Shown: positions 16,734-26,437, counted from the stretch's first letter. The stretch: 64,000 bases of DNA from Leyella stercorea (GCF_021531655.1 NZ_JADYUF010000009.1:1-64000), one strand, 5' to 3'. Numbers and translations: made by a program. The notes: a model not told the origin generated them from the sequence alone.

Positions 16734-19700
16734 TTAGAATGTAAGTTTAAGACCGCAAGAAATCTTTCTGACGTTGCTGTACGACCAGCCACGGCTGCTG
16801 CTCGACTCCGGGTCAAGACCCTTGTCAAGACCTGAGATAGTGAAGAGGTTCTCGCCTGCGAGGTACACCTGGGCAAACGACAGACCTATACGGCTGATAA
16901 GGTCAGAAGGCAGAGTGTAAGCCAATGTGAGGTTCTTCATACGAAGATATGAAGCATCCTGCAGCCAGAATGTAGACATCTGGTTGTTGGTCTGCGATCG
17001 AAGCGACAGACGTGGGAAGTTGCCGTTAGGATTCTCCTCGCTCCAACGGTCCCAGTGCTTGTTAAGACATGATGCACTATTGAAGAATGCGTAAGAAGCC
17101 TCACCGTTGTAATAGCGCTTAGCATCGAATGCACCCTGCAGAAGACCGCTCAGTTCGAAGTTCTTGTAACTTACGCTGAAGTTGAAACCACCAGTCCACT
17201 TAGGCATCTGGTTGCCGATAATCTTACGGTCGCCAGCAGCTGTAATCTTGCCGTCGCCATCAAAGTCCTTGTAGCGGATATCACCAACCTCCTCAATGCC
17301 AGTACGCAGCGGACCCTTCTTGAGTTCTTCTTCCGAACGGAACAATCCGTCGGCTACGTAGCCATAGTATGAGCTGATGGCATAGCCCTCAAGGTTCCAG
17401 ATATTGCTGTCTGATGTAGGACCTTCGGTACCAGCCATATCGATAATCTCATTCTTGTTGTAGCCCATATTGAGTGAGAGGTTGTAGCTCCAATCCTTAC
17501 CGATACGATTGTTATGGCCAAGAACAAGCTCAAAACCAGTGTTCTCTACGCTACCAACGTTCTGTGCAGGTGCCGACAAACCGATAACGCCCTGGAGCGG
17601 CAAGTAGAGAAGCATGTCGTTGGTCTTCTTCTTGTATACCGAAAGCTCCATTGTCAGCTTGTTGTTGAAGAAGCCGGCATCAATACCAAGCTCATAGTTG
17701 GTTACGGTAGCCCACTTAAGCTGGTCGTTGACAAGGCGGCTCTCGTAAGCTGTTGAATACAATGTGTTGCCGAACATGTATGAACCGTAAGCATAGGTAG
17801 GAACTGCAGGATAGAGGTCATTTGACTTCAACTCCTCGTTACCTGTCTTACCCCAACCCAGACGAAGCTTAAGGTTGCTCAACCAGTCAACATTCTTCAT
17901 GAAAGCCTCCTCAGAGATACGCCAACCTGCTGAGAATGCAGGGAATGTACCCCAACGTGAGTTCTTAGGGAAGCGTGAAGAAGCGTCGCGACGTACGTTA
18001 GCCTCAAAGAGATACTTGCCGGCATAGTTGTACTGCAGACGTCCGAAGTAAGAGAGACGTGTCATCTCTGTACCACCATTTGAGTTCTTCTGTGAAGAAG
18101 CGTCGAGAGTGTTGAGCGATTCGTCAAGGTTGTTGTTGCCACCACCCTTACGGTCGGCAGTCACATAACGGCTCTTGACGTCGTACGACTCCATACCTGC
18201 GAGTACGCCAAGGTTGTGGTCGCCAAACGACTTGTTGTAGTTAACGAGAATCTGACCTGTGAGGTAGTCGTAGTTGTAGTTTCTGACATAACCCTCACGC
18301 TGACCTGAGTTGTATGTGCCGTAGCCCCATGTCTTCTTGAATCCGAGCTGGTCCTGAGTCCAGTTGCGCCATGAGTAAACACCCTTGATGCTGAGGTCCT
18401 TGATAGGCTTGATTTCAGCCGAACCAATGAGGAATACCTCCTGGTTGATGGTCTTCTTCCAGCCTGTCTTGTCTCTGCCCTGAACTGCTACAGGGTTGTC
18501 TACACCTACAAACTTGAAGTTGCCGTCCTCATCATAAACGGGATCAGTAGGATGCGAACGTGCGATACCCTGAATCACCTGGGTATAACCAGCCCATGCA
18601 TCCTGCTGTGTGCCACGATAGCCCGAAGCATTGAGTCCGAGAGTGATGTATTTGTTGATTTGCGATGTAATGTTCATGCGGGCGTTGATACGGTTGTAGT
18701 CAATGTCCTTTGTCACACCTTCCTGGCTGAGATAGCCAAGATACATATTGTATGTAGTCTTGTCGTTACCGCCGCTGAGCGAGAGGTTGTGCTGATGCTC
18801 AAAACCGCTACCGGTAAGAGCCTCCTTATACCAATCGGTACTTGCAAGTTCGCCTGTGCGATACTTCTCTACAATCTCGTCAGAGAAAGGCTTCTTTGCG
18901 CCCGGGTGGTCGTTGAGGTAAGCCTCGTTGTAGAGGTAAGCATAGCCGTAAGCATCAACGAGGTCAAGCTTGGCAAGAAGTGACGACCATGAGAATGTGG
19001 CGTTGTAAGAAACTGTTGTCTTGCCGGTCTTACCCTTCTTGGTAGTGATAAGGATAACGCCGTTGGCAGCCTGCACACCATAGATGGCAGCCGAAGCGGC
19101 ATCCTTCAATACTGTTACCGACTCGATTTCGGCAGGGTTGATAACGTTCATCGAACCCGGCACACCATCCACGATAACGAGTGGCGATGCTGCATTAACT
19201 GAGTTCTTACCACGTACTGTGATAGAAGCGTTCTGGCTACCAGGAGCACCCGAAGTCTGCACAGCAGTAACACCAGCCATCTCACCAGCAAGAGCTGACG
19301 AAAGGCTTGATACCGGACGTGTGGCAAGCTTCTCGGCATTCATAGAAGCTACGGCACCAGTAAGGTTCTCCTTCTTCTGTACACCGTAACCTACTACCAC
19401 AAGTTCGTCGAGAGTCTGTGAGTCGTCCTTAAGAACTATGGCAACATTGGCCTTTGCCTTGACCACCTGCTTAAGATAGCCAATTGAACTAATCTCAAGC
19501 TCTGCACCGGCAGGTGCATCAAGTGTGAAATTACCGTCAATGTCGGTAACTGTTCCGCCAGTAGAGCCTTTCACCTTTACTGACGCACCGATTATCGGCT
19601 CGCCGTTAGCGTCCTTCACAGTACCCTTGACGGTTTGTTTCTGTTGATTGTTTGTTAGTAGAGCAACGTTTTCATGTACGTTTGTGATTTGAGAGGCAAA

Positions 19701-19774
19701 CAGCGGTTTCACCCCCCAGCCAGCAAAACGGACAACATGAGAATCCGTGCGTTGTTAAAATAGGAGTTTTGCAT
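16734..19774 (-). CDS. SusC/RagA TonB-linked outer-membrane transporter with an apparent frameshift in the signal peptide
   Basis: The main frame gives a full SusC protein: a carboxypeptidase-like domain (QTVKGTVKDANGEPIIGASV), the TonB-box region LDELVVVGYG, a plug with GEMAGV and VRGKNSVN, and a long barrel ending in CGLKLTF. It imports oligosaccharides captured by SusD. The frame can start only at a GTG (19712), which lacks a signal peptide. One frame over, ATG at 19774 (or 19780) encodes MQNSYFNNARILMLSVLLAG and ends at a TGA. The two frames meet at six G on the coding strand (19712-19717). Adding one G would join them into a normal secreted SusC. Either the gene is switched off by slippage or the base is a sequencing error. 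The gene is treated here as one transporter gene. Confidence 0.85.
19712..19717 (-). other. G6 homopolymer at the susC frame break
   Basis: Six C on the plus strand (six G in the coding strand) mark the point where the signal-peptide frame and the SusC frame separate by one base. Such runs are typical slippage sites. Confidence 0.7.
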
Positions 19775-19901
19775 AAACATGCTTTGTTTTTGGGTTCCTA
19801 ACAATTATTGTTTGTATAGGCAGACATAGGAACCTTTGTCAGCCTTCTGGTTAATTATTTCTAAAGTCGTTATATAATTGGGTTGTCTTAAGATTGTGCT
19901 G

Positions 19902-19909
19902 CAAAGATA
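19902..19909 (-). promoter_or_regulatory. Probable -7 box of susC
   Basis: TATCTTTG read on the minus strand matches TAnnTTTG. No good TTTG lies 19-21 bp upstream, as is often the case at regulated glycan loci that need an activator. The activator itself is not encoded in the window. Confidence 0.45.
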
Positions 19910-20138
19910 AACATAATTTACATAACTAAAGCTAATATTTTTAGTTTTTTTTTAGTTGGACTGTATTTTAACAAATTTCGGAGCAAAGATTTTCGTGAAC
20001 AGCAGTGAACCACATTATATATAATCGTACATTATAAGTATTTGGTCATATTTAATTTTATATATGAACGCATACTTATATTATATATTGAACTTTCGCA
20101 AGTTCAGTTATATATACTCCAAAATTCGGAGTATCCAA

Positions 20139-20248
20139 AAATGTAGTCCTTTTGCATTCCAAATGTAGTCCTTTTGCACTCCAAATGTAGTCCTTTTAGC
20201 ATGCAAATGGAGTCCTTTTGAGAGGCAAAAGGAGTCCTTTTGAAAAGC
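20139..20248. repeat. 22-bp tandem array I, five units
   Basis: Five consecutive 22-bp units: the first three begin AAATGTAGTCCTTTT, the fourth AAATGGAGTCCTTTT and the fifth AAAAGGAGTCCTTTT, each followed by a 7-base variable part. Thirteen bases later comes GCTCTCTCGCGAGGAAACAA, nearly identical to the sequence after array III. The array lies between the susC promoter and the end of yitT. Confidence 0.9.
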
Positions 20249-20309
20249 ATATTGATTATTGCTCTCTCGCGAGGAAACAAAAAGATGATGTTGTCTTTGT
20301 TGTTTTATG

Positions 20310-21245
20310 TTATTCCTTATTCTGCCGCACCTTCTCGCGAAGCTCCTTCAGATTGAGCTTTCGATGTGCCTTGACGTGGTCGAAGCCTCTACCGTACACA
20401 CCCACCACAGCCGACTGAGCCACAAATGCGTTGGGGTCAATCTCGTCGATAAGCTCGAAGATGAAGTTCGACTCGCTCTTTTTGGCTATACAGAATATCA
20501 CCTTTATGTCTTTCTTTGTATAGAAACCGTTGCCATTGAGCATCGAGCAACCGCGGTCGGCTATCTGATTGATGGCCTCGCCTATCTCCTGATACTTGTC
20601 GGAGATGATGAAGAACTGCACGCTTCGACGCAGAGAGTTTACCAAATGGTCGACTACAAACGAGATGACAAACAGCAATACGTAGCCGTAGAGCACCTTC
20701 TCCCAGTCGCGCAACACCACATACGACGAAGTGATGATGGTGAGGTCGCATAAGAGGATGATGTGTCCGAGCGACACGTCACGATACTTATTCACCATTG
20801 CGGCAATGACGTCAGAGCCACCGGTAGAACCGCCTGCCGACAATCCCAAGCCTACGCTGGTGCCTAAGAACACGGCACCTACCATACACGCCATAAATTT
20901 CTGGTCGGCAAGGAGGTGAAGGTCGGGCGGCATGATGCTCTGCAACACGGTAGAAGCGAGTGTGAAGACTACCACACCGTATATGGTCTTGGCGCAGAAA
21001 CGCCATCCCAGCACCTTCAGAGCCACTATGAGCAGCACTGCGTTGAGCGCAAAGAAGGTGTCCTGCACGGGTATGCCCGTTCCCCAGTACACTATCGATG
21101 CCACACCAATGATGCCACCCGTAGTGATTTCATGGGGCAGCAGGAACAGATTAAGACCTATAACGCCCAACATCATGGCGATGGTGATGATACCATAGTC
21201 GCGCAACTGGCGCATCAACTTACCTTTGTTTCTTCTTGAATGCAT
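20310..21245 (-). CDS. YitT family membrane protein
   Basis: The product is 311 aa. Five to six transmembrane helices occupy residues 15-200, including LPHEITTGGIIGVASI and the glycine-rich LSAGGSTGGSDVIAAM segment that is characteristic of YitT (DUF161). A cytoplasmic DUF2179 domain forms the C-terminus (SESNFIFELIDEIDPNAFV). Members are thought to be transporters of unknown substrate. The gene has its own promoter about 50 bp upstream and appears unrelated to the flanking uronate genes except by position. Confidence 0.9.
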   Translation of the reverse strand: MHSRRNKGKLMRQLRDYGIITIAMMLGVIGLNLFLLPHEITTGGIIGVASIVYWGTGIPVQDTFFALNAVLLIVALKVLGWRFCAKTIYGVVVFTLASTVLQSIMPPDLHLLADQKFMACMVGAVFLGTSVGLGLSAGGSTGGSDVIAAMVNKYRDVSLGHIILLCDLTIITSSYVVLRDWEKVLYGYVLLFVISFVVDHLVNSLRRSVQFFIISDKYQEIGEAINQIADRGCSMLNGNGFYTKKDIKVIFCIAKKSESNFIFELIDEIDPNAFVAQSAVVGVYGRGFDHVKAHRKLNLKELREKVRQNKE

Positions 21246-21295
21246 AAATTGTTGATTTGTTTAGATCAGTTTTTCTAACTAAAATAGTTTGTATG

Positions 21296-21327
21296 CAAAG
21301 TTAATAAGAATAACCAAAAACGACAAG
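21296..21327 (-). promoter_or_regulatory. Promoter of yitT
   Basis: On the minus strand CTTG (21324-21327) and TAACTTTG (21296-21303) are 20 bp apart, close to the Bacteroidetes consensus. The start codon is about 50 bp downstream. Confidence 0.55.
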
Positions 21328-21383
21328 TATTTCCGTGTTCAACGTATTGCAAAGATGCGTATATAGAAAGTCTTTATATACGA

Positions 21384-21416
21384 AAATAGCCCAGAGCATA
21401 TTGTTCTGGGCTATTT
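21384..21416 (-). terminator. Terminator of the uronate operon
   Basis: AAATAGCCCAGA at 21384-21395 pairs perfectly with TCTGGGCTATTT at 21405-21416, loop 9 nt. It lies 18 bp after the KduD stop and ends the operon that begins with the DUF4861 gene. Confidence 0.75.
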
Positions 21417-21434
21417 AGTATATAAAACTGACGA

Positions 21435-22229
21435 TTAAGGCTGCTTGCCGATGTAAGCCAAGATGCCACCGTCAACGTACAGAATATGACCGTTAACGAA
21501 GTTAGAGGCATCGCTTGCGAGGAAAACAACGGGACCCATCAAGTCCTCGGGAGTACCCCAACGTGCAGCAGGAGTCTTGGCTACGATGAAACTGTCGAAC
21601 GGATGACGTGAGCCGTCAGCCTGACGCTCGCGCAAAGGAGCAGTCTGAGGAGTAGCGATGTAGCCCGGACCGATACCGTTGCACTGGATGTTGTATTCAC
21701 CGAACTCTGAACAGATGTTGCGTGTGAGCATCTTCAAGCCGCCCTTTGCAGCTGCGTATGCCGAAACTGTCTCACGACCAAGCTCTGACATCATTGAGCA
21801 GATGTTGATAATCTTGCCGTGCCCCTTCTCCTTCATACCAGGAATGACTGCCTTAGACACGATGAACGGAGCGTTGAGGTCGATGTCGACAACCTGACGG
21901 AAGTCCTCTACAGACATCTCAGTCATAGGAATACGCTTGATGATACCAGCGTTGTTAACGAGAATATCAATAACACCGAGCTCCTTATTGATGTCGGCTA
22001 CCATTGCCTTTACCTGCTCTTCGTCGGTAACGTCGCAGATATATCCATGAGCCTCGATGCCCTTAGCCTTATAGTCGGCAAGAGCCTGATCCATGTGGTG
22101 CTGTGAACGGCAGTTGAACGCAATCTTTGCGCCTGCATTGTACAGAGCCTCAGCCATAGCAAAACCGATGCCGTAGGCTGCTCCAGTAACGAGGGCAACC
22201 TTGCCCTCAAGTGAAAACATTTTGTCCAT
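21435..22229 (-). CDS. kduD: 2-deoxy-D-gluconate 3-dehydrogenase / 2,5-diketo-3-deoxygluconate reductase (SDR)
   Basis: The product is 264 aa, a classical short-chain dehydrogenase: TGAAYGIG at 15-22 for the nucleotide, NNAG at 92-95, a serine around 145-148 and the Y158-x3-K162 catalytic pair. In pectin and glycosaminoglycan breakdown KduD reduces 2,5-diketo-3-deoxygluconate to 2-keto-3-deoxygluconate. The assignment rests on its position directly next to kduI (17 bp) within an operon that also encodes KDG kinase and KDPG aldolase. Sequence alone could also mean gluconate 5-dehydrogenase, the name often given to this family in Bacteroidales. It is the last gene of the operon, before a terminator. 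Confidence 0.85.
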   Translation of the reverse strand: MDKMFSLEGKVALVTGAAYGIGFAMAEALYNAGAKIAFNCRSQHHMDQALADYKAKGIEAHGYICDVTDEEQVKAMVADINKELGVIDILVNNAGIIKRIPMTEMSVEDFRQVVDIDLNAPFIVSKAVIPGMKEKGHGKIINICSMMSELGRETVSAYAAAKGGLKMLTRNICSEFGEYNIQCNGIGPGYIATPQTAPLRERQADGSRHPFDSFIVAKTPAARWGTPEDLMGPVVFLASDASNFVNGHILYVDGGILAYIGKQP

Positions 22230-22246
22230 TGTTGTTACTTTTAGTT

Positions 22247-23164
22247 TTATTTCAAGTCAGTTGTCTGGATTTTCTGCATATCGCCGTAGTCGAGGTTCTC
22301 GCCTGCCATACCCCAGATGAATGTATAGTTGCTTGTACCTGCTGCGCAGTGGATTGACCATTGCGGAGAGATGACAGCCTGCTCGTTGTTCAGCCACATC
22401 GGACGGGTCTCCTGCGGCTCACCCATAATGTGACAAATGCGCTGACCTTCGGGTACGTTGAAGTAGAGATAGGTCTCCATACGGCGCATGTGTGTGTGAG
22501 CCGGCATTGTGTTCCATACCGAACCGGTCTTCAGCTCAGTAACACCCATCTGCAACTGGCATGTGCGTACACCTGCAACACCGTTGATGATGAGCTGGTG
22601 GATAACACGGTCGTTGCTCTCGGCAAGCGAACCTGCCTTGATGTTCTTGGCTTCCTTCAGTGTGACGAGCTTTGTGGGGAATGAAGTGTGAGCTGTAGCA
22701 CTGTTCATATAGAACTTGGCAGGATTCTTGGGGTCCTTGCTTGAGAGTGTGATGTTGTTAGGGTTCTTCTCAGTAGAACGGCCCACGTAGATGCCCTCCT
22801 GGAAGTTGAGGTCGTACTTCTTGCCGTCAACTGTAACAACACCAGGTCCGCCGATGTTGATGATACCCATCTCACGGTTCTCGAGGAATGTCTTGGCGAG
22901 CAGCGGCTCGATTGGTTCGATCTTGATAGGAGCGTCAACAGGCTCGGCACCGCCTATGAGGAAGCGGTCGTACATAGTGTATGTCCAGTTAACTTCGTTG
23001 GGAGCGAAAACCTTCTCTACCAAGAACTCCTTGCGCAAACGGTCGGTTGTGTAGTGCTTGGCATCCTCTGGATGATTCGCCCAACGTACCTGATAGTTTA
23101 CGTTCTGTGCCATTGCCGACATTGACATGATGGCAACAGCTGCGGTGATGAATAATTTCTTCAT
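22247..23164 (-). CDS. kduI: 5-dehydro-4-deoxy-D-glucuronate isomerase with a predicted signal peptide
   Basis: The product is 305 aa. KduI isomerises 5-keto-4-deoxyuronate, formed from unsaturated uronates, to 2,5-diketo-3-deoxygluconate. The metal ligands known from the E. coli enzyme (H196, H198, E203, H245; 278 aa) appear here as H223, H225, E230 and H272. The constant offset of 27 equals the length difference, so the whole excess is at the N-terminus. That excess is a clean signal peptide: [19 protein letters not shown], cleavable before Q20. KduI is normally cytoplasmic. An export signal implies that the isomerisation takes place in the periplasm, upstream of the operon's permease. No other ATG gives a better start. 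Confidence 0.92.
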   Translation of the reverse strand: MKKLFITAAVAIMSMSAMAQNVNYQVRWANHPEDAKHYTTDRLRKEFLVEKVFAPNEVNWTYTMYDRFLIGGAEPVDAPIKIEPIEPLLAKTFLENREMGIINIGGPGVVTVDGKKYDLNFQEGIYVGRSTEKNPNNITLSSKDPKNPAKFYMNSATAHTSFPTKLVTLKEAKNIKAGSLAESNDRVIHQLIINGVAGVRTCQLQMGVTELKTGSVWNTMPAHTHMRRMETYLYFNVPEGQRICHIMGEPQETRPMWLNNEQAVISPQWSIHCAAGTSNYTFIWGMAGENLDYGDMQKIQTTDLK

Positions 23165-23188
23165 TTCTCTATTGTTTGTTTTTTAGAT

Positions 23189-24550
23189 TTACTTGCGTGT
23201 CACATCTTTAACGATGCGTGTGCGGTTGTACCACATCATACCCAATGTGATGACTACGAGGATAGCAGGACCTACGTACTTGACATGGCATGAAAGCTTG
23301 TAGATGATCCATCCGAATGATGAAGCGGCAAAGTCGAGTGCGCCACCCGAGAATCCTTCAGGAATATGTGCGGTTGCGTCGCCAGTGGCTGCGTACACCT
23401 GATTGGCTGCCATGGTGAAGTCGGGAGCCATATCCGTTACGAAGTACAGACCGATGATGAGCGTTACAAGACCGATGATGAGGGTCTTCACCACGTTGCC
23501 CTTAGTGAAAGGCAGAACCATCGGGAAGAGATAGAACATTCCGGCAAGCGATGCCAACGGAAGGAACTGGTTGCCCGGGAGGAACACTGCCAATGCAAGG
23601 ATAACGGGGATGAGGATAACCGAAGCTACAAGGGTGGTAGGATGACCGATAACGAGAGCGGGGCTCATACCGATGTAGACCTTCTTGCCGTTGAACTTCG
23701 ACTTAACCAGCTCCTGTGTCTTCTCCGAAATAGGCTTCAATCCCTCAATGAAGAGAGATGTTATACGTGGGATAAGCTCCATAACGGCACCCATTGTAAC
23801 GCCGAGGAAGAGCACCTTCTTGATGTCAAGCTGTGCTGCCCAACCGATGAGCATACCTACGATTACACCCAATACGAGCGGCTCGCCGAGCACGCCAAAC
23901 TTCTTCTTCATACCCTCAGCATCGATGTCGAGCTTAGAGAAGCCCGGAATATAGTCGAGCGCCTTGTTGAAGATGATGGCGAAAGGCATGAAGCTCTGGC
24001 AGAAAGGCTGCGGAATAGAGATGCCGTCGAGGTCGTAATGCTTCTGAAACTTCTCTGCTGTGAGGTCGGCACACACAAGTGTGTTGATGTAGCAGATGAT
24101 GGCTGCGAAGTAGCCCCACAAAAGGCTCTCGCCCATCACAAAGTATACTACAGCACCGATGAATGCAAAGTGCCAGTAGTTCCAAAGGTCGATATTGACA
24201 GTACGTGTGGTCTTGGTGATGAGCATGAGGAAGTTTACGCCAAGACAGATGGGGATGATAAGCGCCCCGACTGCTGTGTTGTAAGCCACAGCGGCAGCAG
24301 CAGGCCAACCCATGTCAAACACGTTGAGCTGCAAATGATATATCTCGGAGATGCCCTTGAGCGGATCGTTGAAGTTGGAGGTGAGCAATGCTGTAACAAC
24401 TCCCAAACCGATGAATCCTACACCGACATAAAGACCCGACTTGAAGGCCTTGCCGAACTTCATGCCGATGCCAAGACCGATGATGGTAAACAGTATAGGC
24501 ATCATCACCGGAGCACCAAGACTAATTATGTAACTGAAAACTTGATCCAT
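23189..24550 (-). CDS. Orphan PTS galactitol-type IIC permease (probable uronate-derivative transporter)
   Basis: The product is 453 aa with about 10-12 transmembrane helices and belongs to the GatC/SgcC family of PTS EIIC proteins (HLQLNVFDMGWPAAAAVAYNT, GHPTTLVASVILIP are typical). No IIA, IIB, HPr or enzyme I gene is in the window, and complete PTS systems are uncommon in Bacteroidales. It lies between kduI and eda, so the likely cargo is a keto-deoxyuronate such as 2,5-diketo-3-deoxygluconate or KDG. It may work as a facilitator without phosphorylation, since a dedicated KDG kinase is in the same operon. That role is inference from context. Confidence 0.85.
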   Translation of the reverse strand: MDQVFSYIISLGAPVMMPILFTIIGLGIGMKFGKAFKSGLYVGVGFIGLGVVTALLTSNFNDPLKGISEIYHLQLNVFDMGWPAAAAVAYNTAVGALIIPICLGVNFLMLITKTTRTVNIDLWNYWHFAFIGAVVYFVMGESLLWGYFAAIICYINTLVCADLTAEKFQKHYDLDGISIPQPFCQSFMPFAIIFNKALDYIPGFSKLDIDAEGMKKKFGVLGEPLVLGVIVGMLIGWAAQLDIKKVLFLGVTMGAVMELIPRITSLFIEGLKPISEKTQELVKSKFNGKKVYIGMSPALVIGHPTTLVASVILIPVILALAVFLPGNQFLPLASLAGMFYLFPMVLPFTKGNVVKTLIIGLVTLIIGLYFVTDMAPDFTMAANQVYAATGDATAHIPEGFSGGALDFAASSFGWIIYKLSCHVKYVGPAILVVITLGMMWYNRTRIVKDVTRK

Positions 24551-24585
24551 TTAATATTGTTATAAGGAAAGATTATAGTACTACT

Positions 24586-24630
24586 GCAATACCCCTACCC
24601 GACTGAATACGGTCGGGAAAGGGTATTTGC
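24586..24630 (-). promoter_or_regulatory. Intercistronic hairpin between eda and the permease gene
   Basis: GCAATACCC...CCCGAC pairs with GTCGGG...GGGTATTTGC around a GAATAC-containing loop, a long imperfect stem on the transcript. It lies just after the Eda stop. It could stabilise the upstream message or partly terminate it, lowering permease expression. Confidence 0.5.
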
Positions 24631-24638
24631 TATATATT

Positions 24639-25313
24639 CTACTTCGACTCGCGTGCCTTGGCTACATACTCCAACGACTCGCGGCACTTGTCGCTAACGG
24701 CCTGCCAGTCGCCTGCTGCGATAGTGGTCTTCGGGAACAGCTTAGAGCCCATACCTACGCAGTTGGCGCCAGCCTTAATCCATGAAGCGATGTTGTCAGC
24801 GTCGGGCGAAACACCACCGGTAACCATAATGAGCGACCAAGGCATCGGGGCCTTCAAGCCCTTAACGAAGTTAGGACCGAGTACGTCGCCCGGGAATACC
24901 TTGCAAAGGTCGCATCCTACTTCCTGAGCCATGCCAACCTCTGTCACCGAACCGCAACCCGGTGTGTAAGGGATGAGTCGGCGGTTGCACACCTTAGCTA
25001 CGTCGGGATTGAACAACGGGCCTACTACGAAGCAAGCACCAAGCTGAATGTAGAGCGAAGCAGTAGGAGCGTCAACTACCGAACCTACACCCATTGCCAT
25101 ATCAGGACATTCCTTGGCTGCAAACTTAACCACCTCGGCAAACACTTCGTGTGCGAAGTCGCCACGGTTGGTAAACTCGAATGCGCGCACGCCACCCTCG
25201 TAGCATGCCTTTACTATATTCTTTGCTATCTCTACGTCATTGCTGTAGAATACAGGTACCATACCGGTTCCGGTAATCTTAGCAAGTACCTGCTGTTTGT
25301 TGAATTTTGCCAT
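24639..25313 (-). CDS. eda: KDPG/KHG aldolase
   Basis: The product is 224 aa. It cleaves 2-keto-3-deoxy-6-phosphogluconate to pyruvate and glyceraldehyde 3-phosphate. The class I Schiff-base lysine is K138 in CDLCKVFPG and the general acid/base is E46 in RAFEFTNRG; the phosphate-binding MVTGGV stretch follows near 170. The length is normal. It is the fourth step of the uronate route encoded by this operon, taking the product of the neighbouring KdgK. The glyceraldehyde phosphate can enter glycolysis through TpiA and Fba, also encoded in this window. Activity on 4-hydroxy-2-oxoglutarate is possible, as in many family members. Confidence 0.93.
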   Translation of the reverse strand: MAKFNKQQVLAKITGTGMVPVFYSNDVEIAKNIVKACYEGGVRAFEFTNRGDFAHEVFAEVVKFAAKECPDMAMGVGSVVDAPTASLYIQLGACFVVGPLFNPDVAKVCNRRLIPYTPGCGSVTEVGMAQEVGCDLCKVFPGDVLGPNFVKGLKAPMPWSLIMVTGGVSPDADNIASWIKAGANCVGMGSKLFPKTTIAAGDWQAVSDKCRESLEYVAKARESK

Positions 25314-25332
25314 AATAATGAATATAATTAGA

Positions 25333-25382
25333 AGCCCTACCCCCAGCCCCTCCCCCGTAGGGAGGGGAGTGGTATGTTGGGC
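25333..25382 (-). repeat. C/G-rich palindrome between kdgK and eda
   Basis: CCCCTCCC at 25347-25354 pairs with GGGAGGGG at 25360-25367 over a 5-nt loop. The outer bases AGCCC and GGGCT extend the structure. Similar CCCTCCC/GGGAGGG palindromes are scattered in Bacteroidota genomes. Here it lies within an operon and may act as an mRNA stabiliser or attenuator. Confidence 0.55.
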
Positions 25383-25414
25383 TACTTAAAGATTTTAAAG
25401 TTATTTTTAAAGTC

Positions 25415-26437
25415 CTATCGCAGTACTCTACCGTTAGCGTTTCCGGCAGCAAGAGCCTCTACCTCGTCAACTGAAACAAGGTTGAAGTCGCCATTGATAG
25501 TGTGCTTCAGAGCCGAAGCAGCTACTGCAAACTCGAGAGCTTCGCCCTGAGTCGGCTTGGTGAGCAAGCCGTGGATCAAGCCGCCTGAGAATGAGTCGCC
25601 ACCGCCTACGCGGTCGATGATAGGCATGATGTCGTAACGACGGCTCTCGTAGAACTCCTTGCCGTTGTAGATAAGAGCCTTCCATCCGTTGTGAGTAGCC
25701 GAGAAGCTCTCGCGCAATGTAGAAACAACGTACTTGAATCCGAACTCCTTCTGCATCTGCTCGAAAATCTTGTGGTAGCCGCTTGCGTCGGTCTGTCCAC
25801 CCTCTACGTCAGCATCGGGCTTGAATCCGAGGCAGAGCTGTGCGTCCTCCTCGTTGCCGATGCAAACGTCAACATACTGCATCAACGGGCGCATAACCGA
25901 GATTGCCTTCTCAGAAGTCCAGAGTTTCTTGCGGAAATTGAGGTCAACGCTCACTGTAACACCGTGGCGTTTGGCTGCTTCACAAGCCAAACGAGTGAGC
26001 TCAGCCGCCTTGTCGCTGATGGCAGGGGTGATGCCGCTCCAGTGGAACCACTGTGCGCCCTCCATGATAGCATCGAAGTCGAAATCCTCAGGATTAGCCT
26101 CGGCGATAGAAGAGTGTGCACGGTCGTAGATAACCTTAGACGGACGCATTGAAGCACCGGTCTCTGCATAGTACAAACCGACACGATCGCCACCGCGGGC
26201 GATGAAACGTGTGTCTACACCATAGCGGCGCAATGCGTTGACAGCAATCTGTCCGATGTCGTGCTTAGGAAGTTTGCTCACGAAGTAAGCTTCGTGTCCA
26301 TAGTTGGCCACACTTACAGCCACGTTAGCCTCACCACCACCAGGGATGATACGGAACATTTCTGACTGGATGAAACGGTCGTTGCCATTGGGCGAAAGGC
26401 GGAGCATGATCTCGCCAAGAGTAATAATTTTTGCCAT
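25415..26437 (-). CDS. kdgK: 2-keto-3-deoxygluconate kinase (PfkB family)
   Basis: The product is 340 aa. The PfkB fold is shown by GGGEANVAVSVANYG near residue 34 and by the C-terminal signature DRVGGGDSFSGGLIHG with its catalytic aspartate. It phosphorylates KDG at O6 to give KDPG, the substrate of the aldolase encoded next. It lies between the DUF4861 gene and eda on the same strand. The middle segment (SGITPAISDKAAEL) is typical of KDG kinases rather than fructokinases, and the operon context supports this specificity. Confidence 0.9.
   Translation of the reverse strand: MAKIITLGEIMLRLSPNGNDRFIQSEMFRIIPGGGEANVAVSVANYGHEAYFVSKLPKHDIGQIAVNALRRYGVDTRFIARGGDRVGLYYAETGASMRPSKVIYDRAHSSIAEANPEDFDFDAIMEGAQWFHWSGITPAISDKAAELTRLACEAAKRHGVTVSVDLNFRKKLWTSEKAISVMRPLMQYVDVCIGNEEDAQLCLGFKPDADVEGGQTDASGYHKIFEQMQKEFGFKYVVSTLRESFSATHNGWKALIYNGKEFYESRRYDIMPIIDRVGGGDSFSGGLIHGLLTKPTQGEALEFAVAASALKHTINGDFNLVSVDEVEALAAGNANGRVLR

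Larger units (their letters stand above)
19781..20309. other. susC leader and upstream region
   Basis: Between the susC start and the yitT stop there is no gene. It holds a TATCTTTG-type -7 box read on the minus strand (19902-19909, giving a leader of about 115-120 nt), an AT-rich stretch, the hairpin TGAACTT-TCGC-AAGTTCA near 20090, the 22-bp array at 20139-20248 and the palindrome TCTCGCGAGG at 20265-20274. No convincing -33 element or regulator operator was recognised. Confidence 0.5.

Noticed and set aside
23366..24565. 399-codon open frame opposite the PTS IIC gene
   Set aside because: It is the reverse-strand shadow of a clear membrane protein gene; its product is highly charged with no family features.
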